This document shows, piece after piece, positions 48,546 to 57,842 of a DNA stretch of 64,000 bases (position 1 is the first letter of the stretch; each line of letters starts with the position of its first letter). The DNA is from Bacillus sp. REN10 (GTDB taxonomy: Bacteria; Bacillota; Bacilli; Bacillales; Domibacillaceae). The stretch covers positions 1-64,000 of the forward strand of contig NZ_JADHDW010000006.1 in NCBI RefSeq assembly GCF_016820555.1, in the 5' to 3' direction. The position numbers and the translations under genes were made by a program. The notes beneath the pieces are model-generated. The model was not told where the DNA came from and did no database searches. It worked only from the letters and a program-made list of their open reading frames with translations.

Positions 48546-48552
48546 CTGGAAA

Positions 48553-48579
48553 GAGAGTCAGAAGCATCTTCTGGCTCTC
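48553..48579. terminator. Hairpin between convergent ATPase and hydrolase genes
   Basis: GAGAGTCAGAAG / CTTCTGGCTCTC with a three-base loop; the T tract is weak. It touches the stop codon of the facing gene. Confidence 0.7.
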
Positions 48580-49393
48580 ATTTCTCATTCCATAAAAATT
48601 GCCCGATCCGCTCATCCACTTCATTGCTTTCATGTAAGCCGCTATGATTAATGTTTGGATCAAAAATAATGACTTCATGATAATTGTCTTTTGGAACGAT
48701 GTGCTTGATCGCTAGAGCGCTGTCTATATCAACAACTTGATCAGCCACTCCGGCAATGGTGAGCGTTTTTACATGCCTTGGGAAAGCATCCTTATTTTTC
48801 TCCAGCTGTGTCACAGCAGGTGAGCTGGGCATTAAGTCGAGGGCTGCGCCTCCTTTATTCGTTTGGAAATATTTCTCGTTCTTGACTCCTTTAAAAGGGC
48901 TGCCAATCACCACTAGCTTGTTGACATGTGGATACTTGCTTCCTTGCTGATAATCCTCTAAAAATTTAGTAGAGACGATGCCGCCCATAGAGTGACCAAC
49001 AAGGTTGACTTCATTGATGCCATACTGTGCTTTCAATGTGTTCATCACTTTCGATAGCCAATAAGCTGTATCTTTAAAACTGGCTCGGTTATTTTCAAAT
49101 ACGACTTGCACAAACAAGCGATCATTGGTTGTGTAACGTTGCACTTTTGATGTTAGTACACGGCCATCTTTCGTGACTTTGCATAAAAGAACTTGCCTCC
49201 CCCAGTGGTGTTCATGTTCGAAACGATGAAGCATCGAACGGAAAGAATTGACGGTTCCTTTATACCCGTGAATAAATACTGTTACGTTAGAATGAGGAGA
49301 GGTGGCTGCTTTTGTATACTCATGGAGGTAATAGCTAGCGAAACTTAAAACGATAAGGAGCACAATTATGTTGTTTTTTCTAAGTTGTTGCAT
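48578..49393 (-). CDS. DUF915-type alpha/beta hydrolase, membrane-anchored or secreted
   Basis: Protein of 271 residues. An N-terminal hydrophobic segment (NNIIVLLIVLSFASYYL) acts as signal or anchor. The hydrolase fold has the oxyanion strand TVFIHGYKGT, nucleophile elbow VGHSMGG, an acid near GVADQVVDIDS, and the C-terminal histidine in INHSGLHE. DUF915 members are cell-surface esterases or lipases of unknown substrate. The start at 49393 with AAAGGAGAG is preferred to 49462. Confidence 0.85.
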   Translation of the reverse strand: MQQLRKNNIIVLLIVLSFASYYLHEYTKAATSPHSNVTVFIHGYKGTVNSFRSMLHRFEHEHHWGRQVLLCKVTKDGRVLTSKVQRYTTNDRLFVQVVFENNRASFKDTAYWLSKVMNTLKAQYGINEVNLVGHSMGGIVSTKFLEDYQQGSKYPHVNKLVVIGSPFKGVKNEKYFQTNKGGAALDLMPSSPAVTQLEKNKDAFPRHVKTLTIAGVADQVVDIDSALAIKHIVPKDNYHEVIIFDPNINHSGLHESNEVDERIGQFLWNEK

Positions 49394-49468
49394 CTTTGTT
49401 TTCTCTCCTTTATTGTCAGTATATTCTTTTGAAAAAAGAATATAGGCATCTATATTTACCATAAAAGG

Positions 49469-49492
49469 AAAAAAGACTGTCCAAAGACAGCC
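49469..49492 (-). terminator. Terminator of the AI-2E family gene
   Basis: On the minus strand GGCTGTC / GACAGTC with a four-base loop, followed by TTTTTT; it lies directly after the stop. Confidence 0.82.
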
Positions 49493-49495
49493 TCA

Positions 49496-50575
49496 CTATA
49501 CTTTTTTCGTTGCTGCTTGCTTAATTTCCGTGCGCATGTCATACAAATTGACCACAATGGTTTTTATAACGGCATAAGCAGGAACACCTAAAATAACTCC
49601 CCATATACCAGCTAAGTTACCAGCCGTCAAGATCACAGTAATAACCGTTAATGGATGAATCGCGAGTGCTTTCCCCATTACATTAGGCGAAATTAAATTT
49701 GACTCAATTTGTTGGGCAACAAGCATAATAATCGCTACATAAATCACCATTTGAGGGTCTTGTGTCCAAGCAACCAATAGAGCAGGAGCTACTGCTATAT
49801 AAGGACCTAAAAACGGAATAACATTTGTCGCCATACCGAACAGAGACAAAATAAGGGCATAATCCAATTTAATGATTAAATAGCCAATAAATAGCATGAC
49901 CCCTACAAGAAAGCTAACAAATAGCTGTCCTTGTATATAGGACTTTAACGTATTATCTAAGTCACTTAATGTTTTCTGTACCCATTCTTTTCGGTTGCCA
50001 CTGAAAAATTGTGTAATAAAAGGAGCGAATTTTTCACGATCTTTCAACATATAGAATAAGAAGAATGGCACCAGAATAATGGAGAATGTTGCTTGTAGCA
50101 ATGATTGAATAAATTCGATCAGCCAAGTACCAAAAGACATAGCGATCGTTTGCGCTTTATCGAGAGCGTCTTCAATCCCTTGCATCGCACTTTCCGGCAA
50201 GCGATCCCGCTGATTCATGATATAACCAATACCTTCTTCAGTTGCATGAAACATTTTAGGGGTGTTTTTAATTAGTTTCGTCATTTGCTCGTTCACAAGC
50301 GGGCCGATGATGGTCGATAATAACCAAAACAAACCGAATAACAAAATGTATACGGCAAGAATGGCAGACCACTTAGGCATCTTTTTTCCTTCAAGCCATT
50401 TAACGATCGGACGTGTTAAGTAAAATAAAACACTTGCTAGTAAAATGGGTAAAAACACCGTTTGTACTACAATTAATAATGGATAGAAAATATCTTGCAC
50501 TTCTCTACATAATCTAATAATGAGAAGCAGAATAATCATTCCAACTCCAAATTGAAACCAACTTTTATGAGTCAC
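49496..50575 (-). CDS. AI-2E family (YueF-like) membrane protein
   Basis: Protein of 359 residues with seven to eight membrane segments and the central soluble region typical of PF01594 (for example NVIPFLGPYIAVAPALLVAW and NLISPNVMGKALAIHPLTVI). Members of this family have been linked to autoinducer-2 export or Na+/H+ exchange, but most are uncharacterised; B. subtilis YueF is the nearest name I recall. Monocistronic, with GGAAGTG upstream of the start. Confidence 0.85.
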   Translation of the reverse strand: MTHKSWFQFGVGMIILLLIIRLCREVQDIFYPLLIVVQTVFLPILLASVLFYLTRPIVKWLEGKKMPKWSAILAVYILLFGLFWLLSTIIGPLVNEQMTKLIKNTPKMFHATEEGIGYIMNQRDRLPESAMQGIEDALDKAQTIAMSFGTWLIEFIQSLLQATFSIILVPFFLFYMLKDREKFAPFITQFFSGNRKEWVQKTLSDLDNTLKSYIQGQLFVSFLVGVMLFIGYLIIKLDYALILSLFGMATNVIPFLGPYIAVAPALLVAWTQDPQMVIYVAIIMLVAQQIESNLISPNVMGKALAIHPLTVITVILTAGNLAGIWGVILGVPAYAVIKTIVVNLYDMRTEIKQAATKKV

Positions 50576-50678
50576 CTGTTCACTTCCTCTCTCAACAGTC
50601 TCGCACTGTATACTTATTATAACGAGATAGAGTCAATAGAGAAACCTTTTTACGTACAGGTAATGTGAATGCTGTAAA

Positions 50679-50717
50679 AAATAAGGCACACTCGTGATGA
50701 TCGAGTATGCCTTATTT
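50679..50717 (-). terminator. Terminator downstream of the YjiH gene
   Basis: AAATAAGGCACACTCG / CGAGTATGCCTTATTT, 16 pairs with one mismatch and a seven-base loop, with a T tract on the minus strand. It lies 300 bases beyond the stop of the YjiH gene, past three repeats, so the repeats may have been inserted between gene and terminator. Confidence 0.8.
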
Positions 50718-50720
50718 AAC

Positions 50721-50775
50721 GGCGCCTTCCGCTTTTCGAGTGTCCAGCTCCAGGCGCTAGCGGCTAGTGGGCTTC
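50721..50775 (+). repeat. GCGCCTTCCGC repeat, copy A
   Basis: GGCGCCTTCCGCTTTTCGAG followed by TGTCCAGCTCCAGGCGCTAG and CGGCTAGTGGGCTT. GGCGCC/CAGGCGC parts give partial dyad symmetry. I recall this repeat as widely scattered in Bacillaceae genomes. It is non-coding. Confidence 0.85.
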
Positions 50776-50871
50776 CGTTCTCCTCCTTACGATAAGTCAA
50801 CATCGATTCACTGTCGTTCATCGTGTTTCCTTTATCTCGTACGGATCACTTCAGCCCATACGCCGCTGAAC

Positions 50872-50921
50872 AGCGCCTTCCGCTTTTCTTGTCTAGCTGC
50901 AGGCGCTATCGGCTCGAGGTC
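50872..50921 (+). repeat. GCGCCTTCCGC repeat, copy B
   Basis: AGCGCCTTCCGCTTTTCTTG followed by TCTAGCTGCAGGCGCTATCG and GCTCGAGGTC; same order of blocks as copy A. It lies in the 438-base gap 50576-51013, which otherwise shows only the terminator at 50679-50717 and no gene. Confidence 0.85.
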
Positions 50922-50994
50922 AAAAGTCAAGCCGGCCAAAAGGTTAAAAAGCAACCTTTCAGCCGACTCGTCTTTTGCTTGTCGCCGATGAACG

Positions 50995-51014
50995 AGCGCC
51001 TTCCGCTTTTCTTT
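50995..51014 (+). repeat. GCGCCTTCCGC repeat, partial copy C abutting the yjiH stop codon
   Basis: GAGCGCCTTCCGCTTTTCTT is the head of the repeat only. Its last base meets the stop codon of the YjiH gene at 51014, so the gene's original 3' flank has been replaced by the repeat. Confidence 0.8.
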
Positions 51015-52366
51015 TAAAATATTAAATGCGCCACTCCAGCGATGATTGGGAGTGAGATTAACGTTCTTAAAAGGAAGATCAGGATAAGGTCTTTGAATGA
51101 GATTGGAATTTTTGTTCCTAAGATTAGTCCGCCAACTTCTGACATGTACACAAGCTGAGAAACGGACAGACAAGCAATGACGAAGCGTGTCAGTTCGCTT
51201 TCGATGCCAGCGCCAATAACAGAAGGTAAGAACATATCAGCAAAACCAACCATAATCGTTTCTGATGCTTCGTTAGCAAATGGAATTTGTAACAGTTCAA
51301 GCAATGGAATGAAAGGAACTCCCAACCATTGGAACACCGGGGTATTTTCCGCAATCACTAAAGCGACGGTACCTAGTGCCATAACAACCGGTGCTACGCC
51401 AAGCCACATATCAATGACGTTATGAAACCCGTCTTTCACTACTTGACCAGGTTTATTCTTTTGCGCTTGCGCGACTGCTTGGTCAAACCCGTAGGAAATG
51501 GGAGAATAGCCTGCAGGCACTTTTTCTTCTGAATGTGTGCGTTCATTTCCATTAATAAATGTATCTTCTTTTCTAGATAACGGCGGAATCCGCGGTAAAA
51601 TAAGGGCAGCTACAACGCCAGCAAGAATAACGGTTCCGTAGAAAGGAAGGAAATAATCTTCTAATCCAACCTGAGAAATAACCACTAAACAGAACGTGAC
51701 AGAAACGACAGAGAAAGTAGTTCCGATAATAGCGGCTTCTTTTTTCGTATAGAATCCTTCCTCATATTGTTTGCTTGTTAAAAGAACGCCAATCGTTCCA
51801 TCACCTAACCAAGAAGCAAGGCAGTCCACAGATGAGCGACCAGGCAATTTAAATAGCGGACGCATCACTTTTGTTAATGAATAACCAATAAATTCAAGTA
51901 ATCCGAAGTTTAAAAGCAAAGGCAATAGTAATCCAGCGAACAAAAAAGTAGCAAATAAAACAGGCAATAAAGAAGTTAATAAAAGCCCGCCAGTATTTTC
52001 TGAATAAACCGCTTCTGGACCCATTTTAAAAAATGTCATGACAACAAAAATTGCACCTACAACGCGCACAACAGTCCAAAAAGGAGTAATATCAAATAAT
52101 GAAGCTAGAAAATAAGAATTTCTAACAAATTGTGGGCGAATCATTTTAACCAATAATGTACCGATGGCTGAAACCAGGATCAAACCCGTCATGATAGCAG
52201 GAATATAATCACCCATTCCATCAAGTACAAAGTTTGATAGGACAGCAATCGGAATCGTATAGCTACCATCTATTTTCAACGGGATGACGAATAAGAAAAC
52301 ACCGATTAATGATGGAATAATAAAATATAAAATATGTGCAAGTGAAAATTTGTTAGTATTTTCCAT
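51014..52366 (-). CDS. YjiH family (nucleoside-recognition/GATE domain) membrane protein
   Basis: Protein of 450 residues with ten or more membrane helices. The Gate-domain blocks are LPGRSSVDCLASWLGDGTIGVLLTSKQYEEGFY in the first half and NEASETIMVGFADMFLPSVIG in the second. YjiH proteins are putative transporters of unknown substrate, related to nucleoside permeases and to spore maturation proteins SpmA/SpmB. The stop codon lies at a repeat boundary (see repeat copy C), but the C-terminus reads as normal for the family. Confidence 0.85.
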   Translation of the reverse strand: MENTNKFSLAHILYFIIPSLIGVFLFVIPLKIDGSYTIPIAVLSNFVLDGMGDYIPAIMTGLILVSAIGTLLVKMIRPQFVRNSYFLASLFDITPFWTVVRVVGAIFVVMTFFKMGPEAVYSENTGGLLLTSLLPVLFATFLFAGLLLPLLLNFGLLEFIGYSLTKVMRPLFKLPGRSSVDCLASWLGDGTIGVLLTSKQYEEGFYTKKEAAIIGTTFSVVSVTFCLVVISQVGLEDYFLPFYGTVILAGVVAALILPRIPPLSRKEDTFINGNERTHSEEKVPAGYSPISYGFDQAVAQAQKNKPGQVVKDGFHNVIDMWLGVAPVVMALGTVALVIAENTPVFQWLGVPFIPLLELLQIPFANEASETIMVGFADMFLPSVIGAGIESELTRFVIACLSVSQLVYMSEVGGLILGTKIPISFKDLILIFLLRTLISLPIIAGVAHLIF

Positions 52367-52651
52367 ATATTAATTTCCCTTTCTTCGTATAATTATTAAC
52401 AGGTGTTTATTTTAATTCATTTTTGTCTAAAAATCTATAGTTTATATATAGTTTAAATGTAAAAATAATTCTAATTATTTTTAAAAAATATAACACAATA
52501 ATATATAATTGAAAAGGTGGAATGTCACAAAATTGACACATTTTCAGAGGATTAGTTTAGAAAGCTTTATCCTTTGCTTGAAAAAAATGGTGGGTGTCAT
52601 TCATGCTAAAATAAGTAAGTGAATAGAATACAAAATATAGCAGGTGAAAAA

Positions 52652-53533
52652 ATGATTAAATGTATTGCGACAGACATGGATGGCACTCTTTTAAATGGAA
52701 GAATGGAAGTAAGTGAAGAAAATTGTCAAGCTGTAAAAGAGGCTCAAGCACAAGGGATCGAAGTCGTAGTGGCCACAGGTCGTTCTTATGCTGAAGCTCG
52801 TTATGCTTTGGATCAAGCTGATATTCACTGTCCAATCATTGGTGCGAATGGAGCAGAGGTTCGGAATGTTTCTGGTGAAATTCTTAGCCATTCCTTTATT
52901 GAAAAAGAAACCGCAGCACGTATCTTTCGAATGCTGAAAGAGATCGGCCTTTATTTTGAAATATATACAGCGAAGGGGACATTGACAGATGACTATGAAA
53001 AAGCGCTCGATATTATGGTGAATATTTTCCTGACAGCCCATTCAGAAATTCCTCAAGATCAAATTCGTGAGGCGGCCAAAATCCGCTTTACAAAAGGGTT
53101 GCTTCAATTAGTAGACAGCTATGAAGAGATCATTCATAAAGAGGATATCGTTGTTTACAAATTTTTGGCTTTTTCATTCGAACAAGAGAAATTAAGCAAA
53201 GCTAGGGAGCAGCTGTCTCTTATTGACGACATAGCTATTAGCTCTTCGGGAAGCGAAAATATCGAAATTACTCACCTCGATGCTCAAAAAGGTATAGCTT
53301 TAGAGCGATTTATAAAAGAAAAAGGAATCTCTCTTCAAGAAACAATGGCGATTGGTGATAATTTCAATGATGTGTCGATGTTAGAGCGTGTTGGTTTCCC
53401 GGTAGCTATGGGGAATGCTGATCCAGAAGTGAAAGCATTGTGTAACTACGTGACAGCCACTAATGATGAACATGGGGTCGCAGCTGCGATTGAAAAAGTG
53501 ATCAGTGTAAAGAATCACGAGAATTTCTCGTGA
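52652..53533 (+). CDS. Cof-type HAD phosphatase
   Basis: Protein of 293 residues. HAD motif I is CIATDMDGTLLNG (nucleophile Asp), motif II VVATGRS, and motifs III/IV lie in KGIALERFIKEKGI and AIGDNFNDVSML. The large C2B cap makes it a Cof/YwpJ-type sugar-phosphate or flavin phosphatase. The start at ATG 52652 with AGGTGAAA is preferred to the GTG at 52619. It precedes ilvA by 69 bases. Confidence 0.88.
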   Translation: MIKCIATDMDGTLLNGRMEVSEENCQAVKEAQAQGIEVVVATGRSYAEARYALDQADIHCPIIGANGAEVRNVSGEILSHSFIEKETAARIFRMLKEIGLYFEIYTAKGTLTDDYEKALDIMVNIFLTAHSEIPQDQIREAAKIRFTKGLLQLVDSYEEIIHKEDIVVYKFLAFSFEQEKLSKAREQLSLIDDIAISSSGSENIEITHLDAQKGIALERFIKEKGISLQETMAIGDNFNDVSMLERVGFPVAMGNADPEVKALCNYVTATNDEHGVAAAIEKVISVKNHENFS

Positions 53534-53602
53534 TTCTCTACCCAAATGAGTTATTAGTGTGTTAAAATAATTCTTAAAATTCAAACAAAGAAGGGGAAAA
53601 AT

Positions 53603-54862
53603 GTGAGCAAGGCGCTAACGAAAGTAAAAGTAGAAGATATCGTCATGGCAAATCAGACGTTAAAAGATGTGGTGACTCAAACACCACTGCAAAAAAATGA
53701 ATTATTATCCGCCCGTTTTGGATGCAATATTTATTTAAAGCGTGAGGATTTGCAAATTGTGCGCTCTTTTAAATTGCGCGGGGCTTACAATTTCATATAT
53801 AGTCTGTCAGAAGAGGAGCGCGCAAAAGGAGTGGTTTGTGCAAGCGCAGGTAACCACGCGCAAGGAGTTGCCTATTCCTGCAAGCAGCTGAATATTAAAG
53901 GAACTATTTTCATGCCATCCACTACACCAAGGCAAAAGGTATCACAAGTGAAATTATTCGGCGGGGATAACGTAGAGGTTATTTTAACGGGAGATACATT
54001 TGACGATTCTTATTTAGCAGCGATGAGCTTTTGTTCAGAGAAGAAAATGGAATTTATTCATCCGTTTGACGATTTTCGAACGATTGCCGGACAAGGAACA
54101 GTCGGTGTAGAAATTATGAATGATATGTCTGAGTCCATTGACTACCTATTTTGTTCAATTGGCGGAGGAGGCTTAGCTGCTGGTGTCGGTTCGTATGTGA
54201 AAAGCATCAGCCCGAACACAAAAATGGTCGGAGTGGAGCCTGAGGGAGCACCGGGGATGAAAACGTCGCTTGCTAATAATGAAGTGGTTGCTTTAGACCA
54301 AATTGATCCATTTGTCGACGGAGCAGCGGTGAAGCAAGTGGGCAATATCACAATGGACATTTGTAAAGAAGTTCTTGATGATATCGTTATTATCCCGGAA
54401 GGAAAAGTATGTACAGCTATTTTGCAGTTGTATAATGAAAACGCCATTGTAGCGGAGCCGGCAGGTGCTCTATCCATTGCCGCACTTGATTTTTACAAGG
54501 ACGAGATTAAAGGCAAAAATGTTGTTTGCGTCGTGAGCGGCGGCAATAATGACATCGATCGCATGCAGGAAATTAAAGAACGATCCCTGATTTACGAAGG
54601 ACTGAAGCATTATTTCATTATTAACTTCCCGCAGCGTGCAGGTGCCTTGCGAGAATTCTTGCACGAAGTACTCGGAGAAACAGACGATGTCACCCGTTTT
54701 GAGTACACGAAACGAAACAACCGCGATGAAGGTCCTGTTCTTGTCGGTATTGAGCTTAAGCATAAAGAAGACTACTTCCCGCTCATCAACCGCATGAAAC
54801 AAAAAGGATTTCCGTACATCGAAATCAATAGCGATCCGTTCTTATTTAACTTACTAATTTAA
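53603..54862 (+). CDS. ilvA: Threonine dehydratase (biosynthetic)
   Basis: Protein of 419 residues. PLP lysine in VRSFKLRGAYNFIY, SAGNHAQGVAYSC, phosphate loop SIGGGGLAAGVG, and EPAGALSIAAL are typical. A single ACT-like domain at the C-terminus (residues about 335-415) makes it the short-regulatory-domain form common in Bacillus, producing 2-oxobutanoate for isoleucine. The GTG start has AAGGGGA upstream. A strong terminator overlaps its stop codon. Confidence 0.93.
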   Translation: MSKALTKVKVEDIVMANQTLKDVVTQTPLQKNELLSARFGCNIYLKREDLQIVRSFKLRGAYNFIYSLSEEERAKGVVCASAGNHAQGVAYSCKQLNIKGTIFMPSTTPRQKVSQVKLFGGDNVEVILTGDTFDDSYLAAMSFCSEKKMEFIHPFDDFRTIAGQGTVGVEIMNDMSESIDYLFCSIGGGGLAAGVGSYVKSISPNTKMVGVEPEGAPGMKTSLANNEVVALDQIDPFVDGAAVKQVGNITMDICKEVLDDIVIIPEGKVCTAILQLYNENAIVAEPAGALSIAALDFYKDEIKGKNVVCVVSGGNNDIDRMQEIKERSLIYEGLKHYFIINFPQRAGALREFLHEVLGETDDVTRFEYTKRNNRDEGPVLVGIELKHKEDYFPLINRMKQKGFPYIEINSDPFLFNLLI

Positions 54863-54893
54863 CAGAAGCCACGCCTGAGCGTGGCTTCTGTTT
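54862..54893 (+). terminator. Terminator of ilvA
   Basis: Perfect 13-base stem ACAGAAGCCACGC / GCGTGGCTTCTGT with a four-base loop and a T-rich tail. Confidence 0.92.
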
Positions 54894-54949
54894 GTGTAGG
54901 GCGAAGGTCGAAGAAAGCGTAGGAAAGTCGAAGACATAGATAAATAGCA

Positions 54950-54989
54950 ACTGTCCCCTCAGTCCGTAACAGTGGACTGGGGGGACAGT
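54950..54989. repeat. Palindromic GGGGACAGT repeat
   Basis: ACTGTCCCCTCAGTCC / GGACTGGGGGGACAGT, 16 pairs with one mismatch and an eight-base loop, followed on the right by TTTTTT. GGGGACAGT-type palindromes are common dispersed elements in Bacillus genomes (recalled). It may double as terminator for bshB2 or ilvA. Confidence 0.7.
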
Positions 54990-54997
54990 GATGTTTT

Positions 54998-55699
54998 TTA
55001 TAGTTCGCTTACGCGGTCGTCGTGCCAGCGATAGGACCAGAAGCGTTCAAATTTGACGCGTTGAATCGTTTCTTGATCATTTTGGACTAGCAGTTTTTCC
55101 ATTTCTTTTAGCATCCAAGCCGTTTGGGAAATGTGGGCGCGCAAAGCTTCTATTTTTTGTTCAAAGGTGTCATGAATATCGTAAATAATGTCAGGACTGC
55201 CGAGATCCGTGTCTGTGTTGTTGGCGAATGCCACGCAGTGCAGCTTTGGACGCTGGTCTTCGGGCAGTCGTCGGATAGCGCGGACAACGGCCCGAGCCGT
55301 TGCTTCATGATCAGGGTGAACAGAAAAATCTGGATAAAAGCTGATGACTAGCGATGGGTTCAGCTCTTCGATTAAGTCTGATACAAGATCAGCCATTTTT
55401 TGATCATCTTCAAATTCTAATGTTTTGTCGCGCAGTCCCATCATGCGCAAGTCATCAATTTTTAAGGCATTGGCGGCTGCCTTTAATTCCGCTTTGCGAA
55501 TTTCTGGCAGCGACTCGCGCGTGGCAAATGGGGGATTTCCAAGGTTTCTTCCCATTTCTCCAAGAGTGAGGCAAGCATAAGTAACAGGCGTGCCTCTTTT
55601 CGTATGAGCAGCAATTGTTCCTGCAACACCGAACGCTTCATCATCTGGATGCGGAAAGATGACAAGGACGTGGCGTTCTTTTTCGATTTTCATCACCAT
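54998..55699 (-). CDS. bshB2: Bacillithiol biosynthesis deacetylase BshB2
   Basis: Protein of 233 residues of the PIG-L/LmbE family with the zinc motif HPDDEAFGVAG near the start and the second site FSVHPDHEATARAV. It deacetylates GlcNAc-malate in bacillithiol synthesis. It follows yojF by 21 bases, the B. subtilis yojF-yojG order. Bacillithiol persulfides are relevant to the sulfide-oxidation genes elsewhere in the window. Confidence 0.92.
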   Translation of the reverse strand: MVMKIEKERHVLVIFPHPDDEAFGVAGTIAAHTKRGTPVTYACLTLGEMGRNLGNPPFATRESLPEIRKAELKAAANALKIDDLRMMGLRDKTLEFEDDQKMADLVSDLIEELNPSLVISFYPDFSVHPDHEATARAVVRAIRRLPEDQRPKLHCVAFANNTDTDLGSPDIIYDIHDTFEQKIEALRAHISQTAWMLKEMEKLLVQNDQETIQRVKFERFWSYRWHDDRVSEL

Positions 55700-55720
55700 C
55701 GATGATGTCCCCTTCCTCTC

Positions 55721-56074
55721 TTAGTGGTTAAAAGGCTCTTTGCCAATCTGTAAGGCAACAGCGAGCTTTCCGTCAAAATCGTGGCCGGCTAACAGCAATC
55801 GGCCTTTTTCATCGAATGTAAAGTGAGTCAAGCCCTCTGCATACACCCAGCCAATCGTTAGTTTTAAACCGACCCGGTATGGACCGTCACCGACGATTTT
55901 TCCATGTTCGTATTGAATTTGGGCGTTGCGAATATAAGCGCCAGCAGAAAACATTTTTTCGTTAAAATGTGTGGCATAGGCACCATTTGTCGTTTCGAGA
56001 TGAATATATACTTCTTCCTTAGCAAATTGGTCAATAGCTGCTTGAACTTTTGATAAGATAATTGGCTCCAACAT
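55721..56074 (-). CDS. yojF: YojF family protein (DUF1806)
   Basis: Protein of 117 residues, cytosolic, of a small beta-rich family: THFNEKMFSAGAYIRNAQIQYEHGKI and YRVGLKLTIGWVYAEGLTHF. It is always seen with bshB2 but has no established activity. The start at ATG 56074 with GGAGGG is preferred to 56101. Confidence 0.88.
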   Translation of the reverse strand: MLEPIILSKVQAAIDQFAKEEVYIHLETTNGAYATHFNEKMFSAGAYIRNAQIQYEHGKIVGDGPYRVGLKLTIGWVYAEGLTHFTFDEKGRLLLAGHDFDGKLAVALQIGKEPFNH

Positions 56075-56131
56075 GAACCCTCCTCTACAAGCCTGTGACA
56101 ATTATTTTACTAAACTCGAGCGATGAAAGCG

Positions 56132-56163
56132 AAAAAAAAGACCGCCTTTTTTCAGGCAGTCTT
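56132..56163 (-). terminator. Terminator of pdxK
   Basis: On the minus strand AAGACTGCCT / AGGCGGTCTT with a six-base loop, followed by a run of T. Confidence 0.88.
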
Positions 56164-56171
56164 AGTTGAAC

Positions 56172-56981
56172 TTAGTTCGTGACTTTATTGAACGCACCAT
56201 GCATAACAGGGCCTACATATTGGTTAAGCTTAAAACCATGACGGATGGCTGCGTTGACAAATTGCTTTGCATTCGCGACTGCATCCTTCACATTTTGGCC
56301 ATTAGCAAGATTCGCTGTGATCGCCGCTGCAAACGTGCAGCCTGCTCCGTGATTGTATGTTGTTTCTACTTTTTCGGCTTCAAGAACGACGAATTCTTCT
56401 CCGTCGTAGAATACATCGATAGCTTTTGTATGATTTAGTTGTTTGCCGCCTTTTACGACAACATTCTTCGCACCTAGTTCATGGATTTTCTGTGCAGCTG
56501 CTTTCATGTCTTCTACTGTGCGGATCGGGCCGACACCGGATAATTGCCATGCTTCAAACAAGTTTGGTGTGACAACCGTCGCAATTGGAAGCAAAAATTC
56601 ACGCATTGCTACAGGTGCTTCAGGATTTAATACTTGATCATCGCCTTTACAAACCATCACGGGATCAATAACTACTTTATCGATGTTGTTTTCTTTTAAA
56701 TGTTTGCCGGCCATTTCAATGATGTCAGCTGTCGCAAGCATTCCTGTTTTAGCTGCATCAATGCCTACAGACATCGCTGTTTTCAATTGAGCTTCTAACG
56801 TATCCAATGAAAGGGGATGAACACCGTGGTGCCAATGGTTGTCCGGATCCATTGTGACAATTGTTGTTAGAGCTGTCATGCCGTATACGCCATGCTCTTG
56901 AAACGTTTTCAAATCTGCTTGAATACCAGCGCCACCGCTTGTATCTGAACCTGCAATTGTTAATGTTTTTTTCATTGTCAT
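56172..56981 (-). CDS. pdxK: Pyridoxine/hydroxymethylpyrimidine kinase
   Basis: Protein of 269 residues of the ribokinase-like ThiD/PdxK family: TIAGSDTSGGAGIQADLKTF start, DPVMVCKGDDQVL, VVVKGGKQLNH and the anion-hole HGAGCTFAAAITANLA. It matches B. subtilis YwdB (PdxK), including the C-terminal NQYVGPVMHGA. It phosphorylates pyridoxine and possibly HMP. Divergent from ung, in the B. subtilis ywd order. Confidence 0.92.
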   Translation of the reverse strand: MTMKKTLTIAGSDTSGGAGIQADLKTFQEHGVYGMTALTTIVTMDPDNHWHHGVHPLSLDTLEAQLKTAMSVGIDAAKTGMLATADIIEMAGKHLKENNIDKVVIDPVMVCKGDDQVLNPEAPVAMREFLLPIATVVTPNLFEAWQLSGVGPIRTVEDMKAAAQKIHELGAKNVVVKGGKQLNHTKAIDVFYDGEEFVVLEAEKVETTYNHGAGCTFAAAITANLANGQNVKDAVANAKQFVNAAIRHGFKLNQYVGPVMHGAFNKVTN

Positions 56982-57149
56982 GTTGTGATAAGCCTCCTAA
57001 ATTTTGTCGTGCATCATATGTGTATATGTAATAGTTTAAAAAATTTAAATGTTTTATACAAGTCTTTTTAGAGTGCCGAACGATTAGAAGACTGGTAAAA
57101 TGGGTGTAAATGCCTATCTATTATATATCAATGAAAGGAGAGAGTGAAT

Positions 57150-57824
57150 TTGTCTATTTTAAAAAATGATTGGGCTGAGCTGATTCAAGAAGAATTTCAA
57201 AAGCCTTATTACTTACAGCTTCGGGAGTTTCTTAAAAAGGAGTATGCCAACGGTCATGTGTATCCGAACATGTACAATATTTTTAACGCTTTGCATTTAA
57301 CTTCTTATAAAGAGACAAAAGTGGTGATTCTTGGACAAGACCCTTATCACGGGCCAAATCAAGCTCATGGTTTGAGTTTTTCTGTCCAGCCTGGAGTTCC
57401 ATTTCCGCCATCATTAAGAAATATTTTTAAAGAGTTATCTCATGATCTCGGCTGTAACATACCAGATAGCGGCTCTTTAGTTCCATGGGCTGAGCAAGGC
57501 GTCTTACTTTTGAATACAGTATTAACTGTGCGGCAAGGAGAAGCCAATTCTCATCGTGGAAAAGGGTGGGAGCAGTTTACTGACCGAGTGATTTCTTGCA
57601 TAAACGAACGAGAGCGCCCAGTTGTTTTTATTCTTTGGGGTCGTCCTGCGCAAACGAAACTAGCGTTAATTGACCAGTCAAAACATAAAATTATTCAGGC
57701 GCCGCATCCGAGCCCGTTATCAGCTAGTAGGGGATTTTTCGGAAGTAAGCCTTTTTCTAAAGCAAACACTTTTCTTCAAGAACTTGGTGAAACACCGATC
57801 AATTGGTGTTTAACAGACTGTTAG
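57150..57824 (+). CDS. ung: Uracil-DNA glycosylase
   Basis: Protein of 224 residues. Family I motifs: water-activating [35 protein letters not shown], and the DNA-intercalation loop [14 protein letters not shown]. It removes uracil from DNA. The start is taken as TTG 57150 (MSILKNDW) because AAAGGAGAG lies eight to nine bases upstream; the in-frame GTG at 57144 is too close to it. A parS site follows 19 bases after the stop. Confidence 0.94.
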   Translation: MSILKNDWAELIQEEFQKPYYLQLREFLKKEYANGHVYPNMYNIFNALHLTSYKETKVVILGQDPYHGPNQAHGLSFSVQPGVPFPPSLRNIFKELSHDLGCNIPDSGSLVPWAEQGVLLLNTVLTVRQGEANSHRGKGWEQFTDRVISCINERERPVVFILWGRPAQTKLALIDQSKHKIIQAPHPSPLSASRGFFGSKPFSKANTFLQELGETPINWCLTDC

Positions 57825-57842
57825 TTTTTCGACTGCAATCGA

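Noticed and set aside
50721-51014. Possible CRISPR array formed by three similar repeats
   Set aside because: Copies differ in length and sequence, spacing is about 70-100 bases and irregular, and no cas genes are present.
54950-54989. Riboswitch or attenuator of bshB2/ilvA
   Set aside because: It lies downstream of both convergent genes and matches a dispersed palindrome type, so a leader function is excluded.
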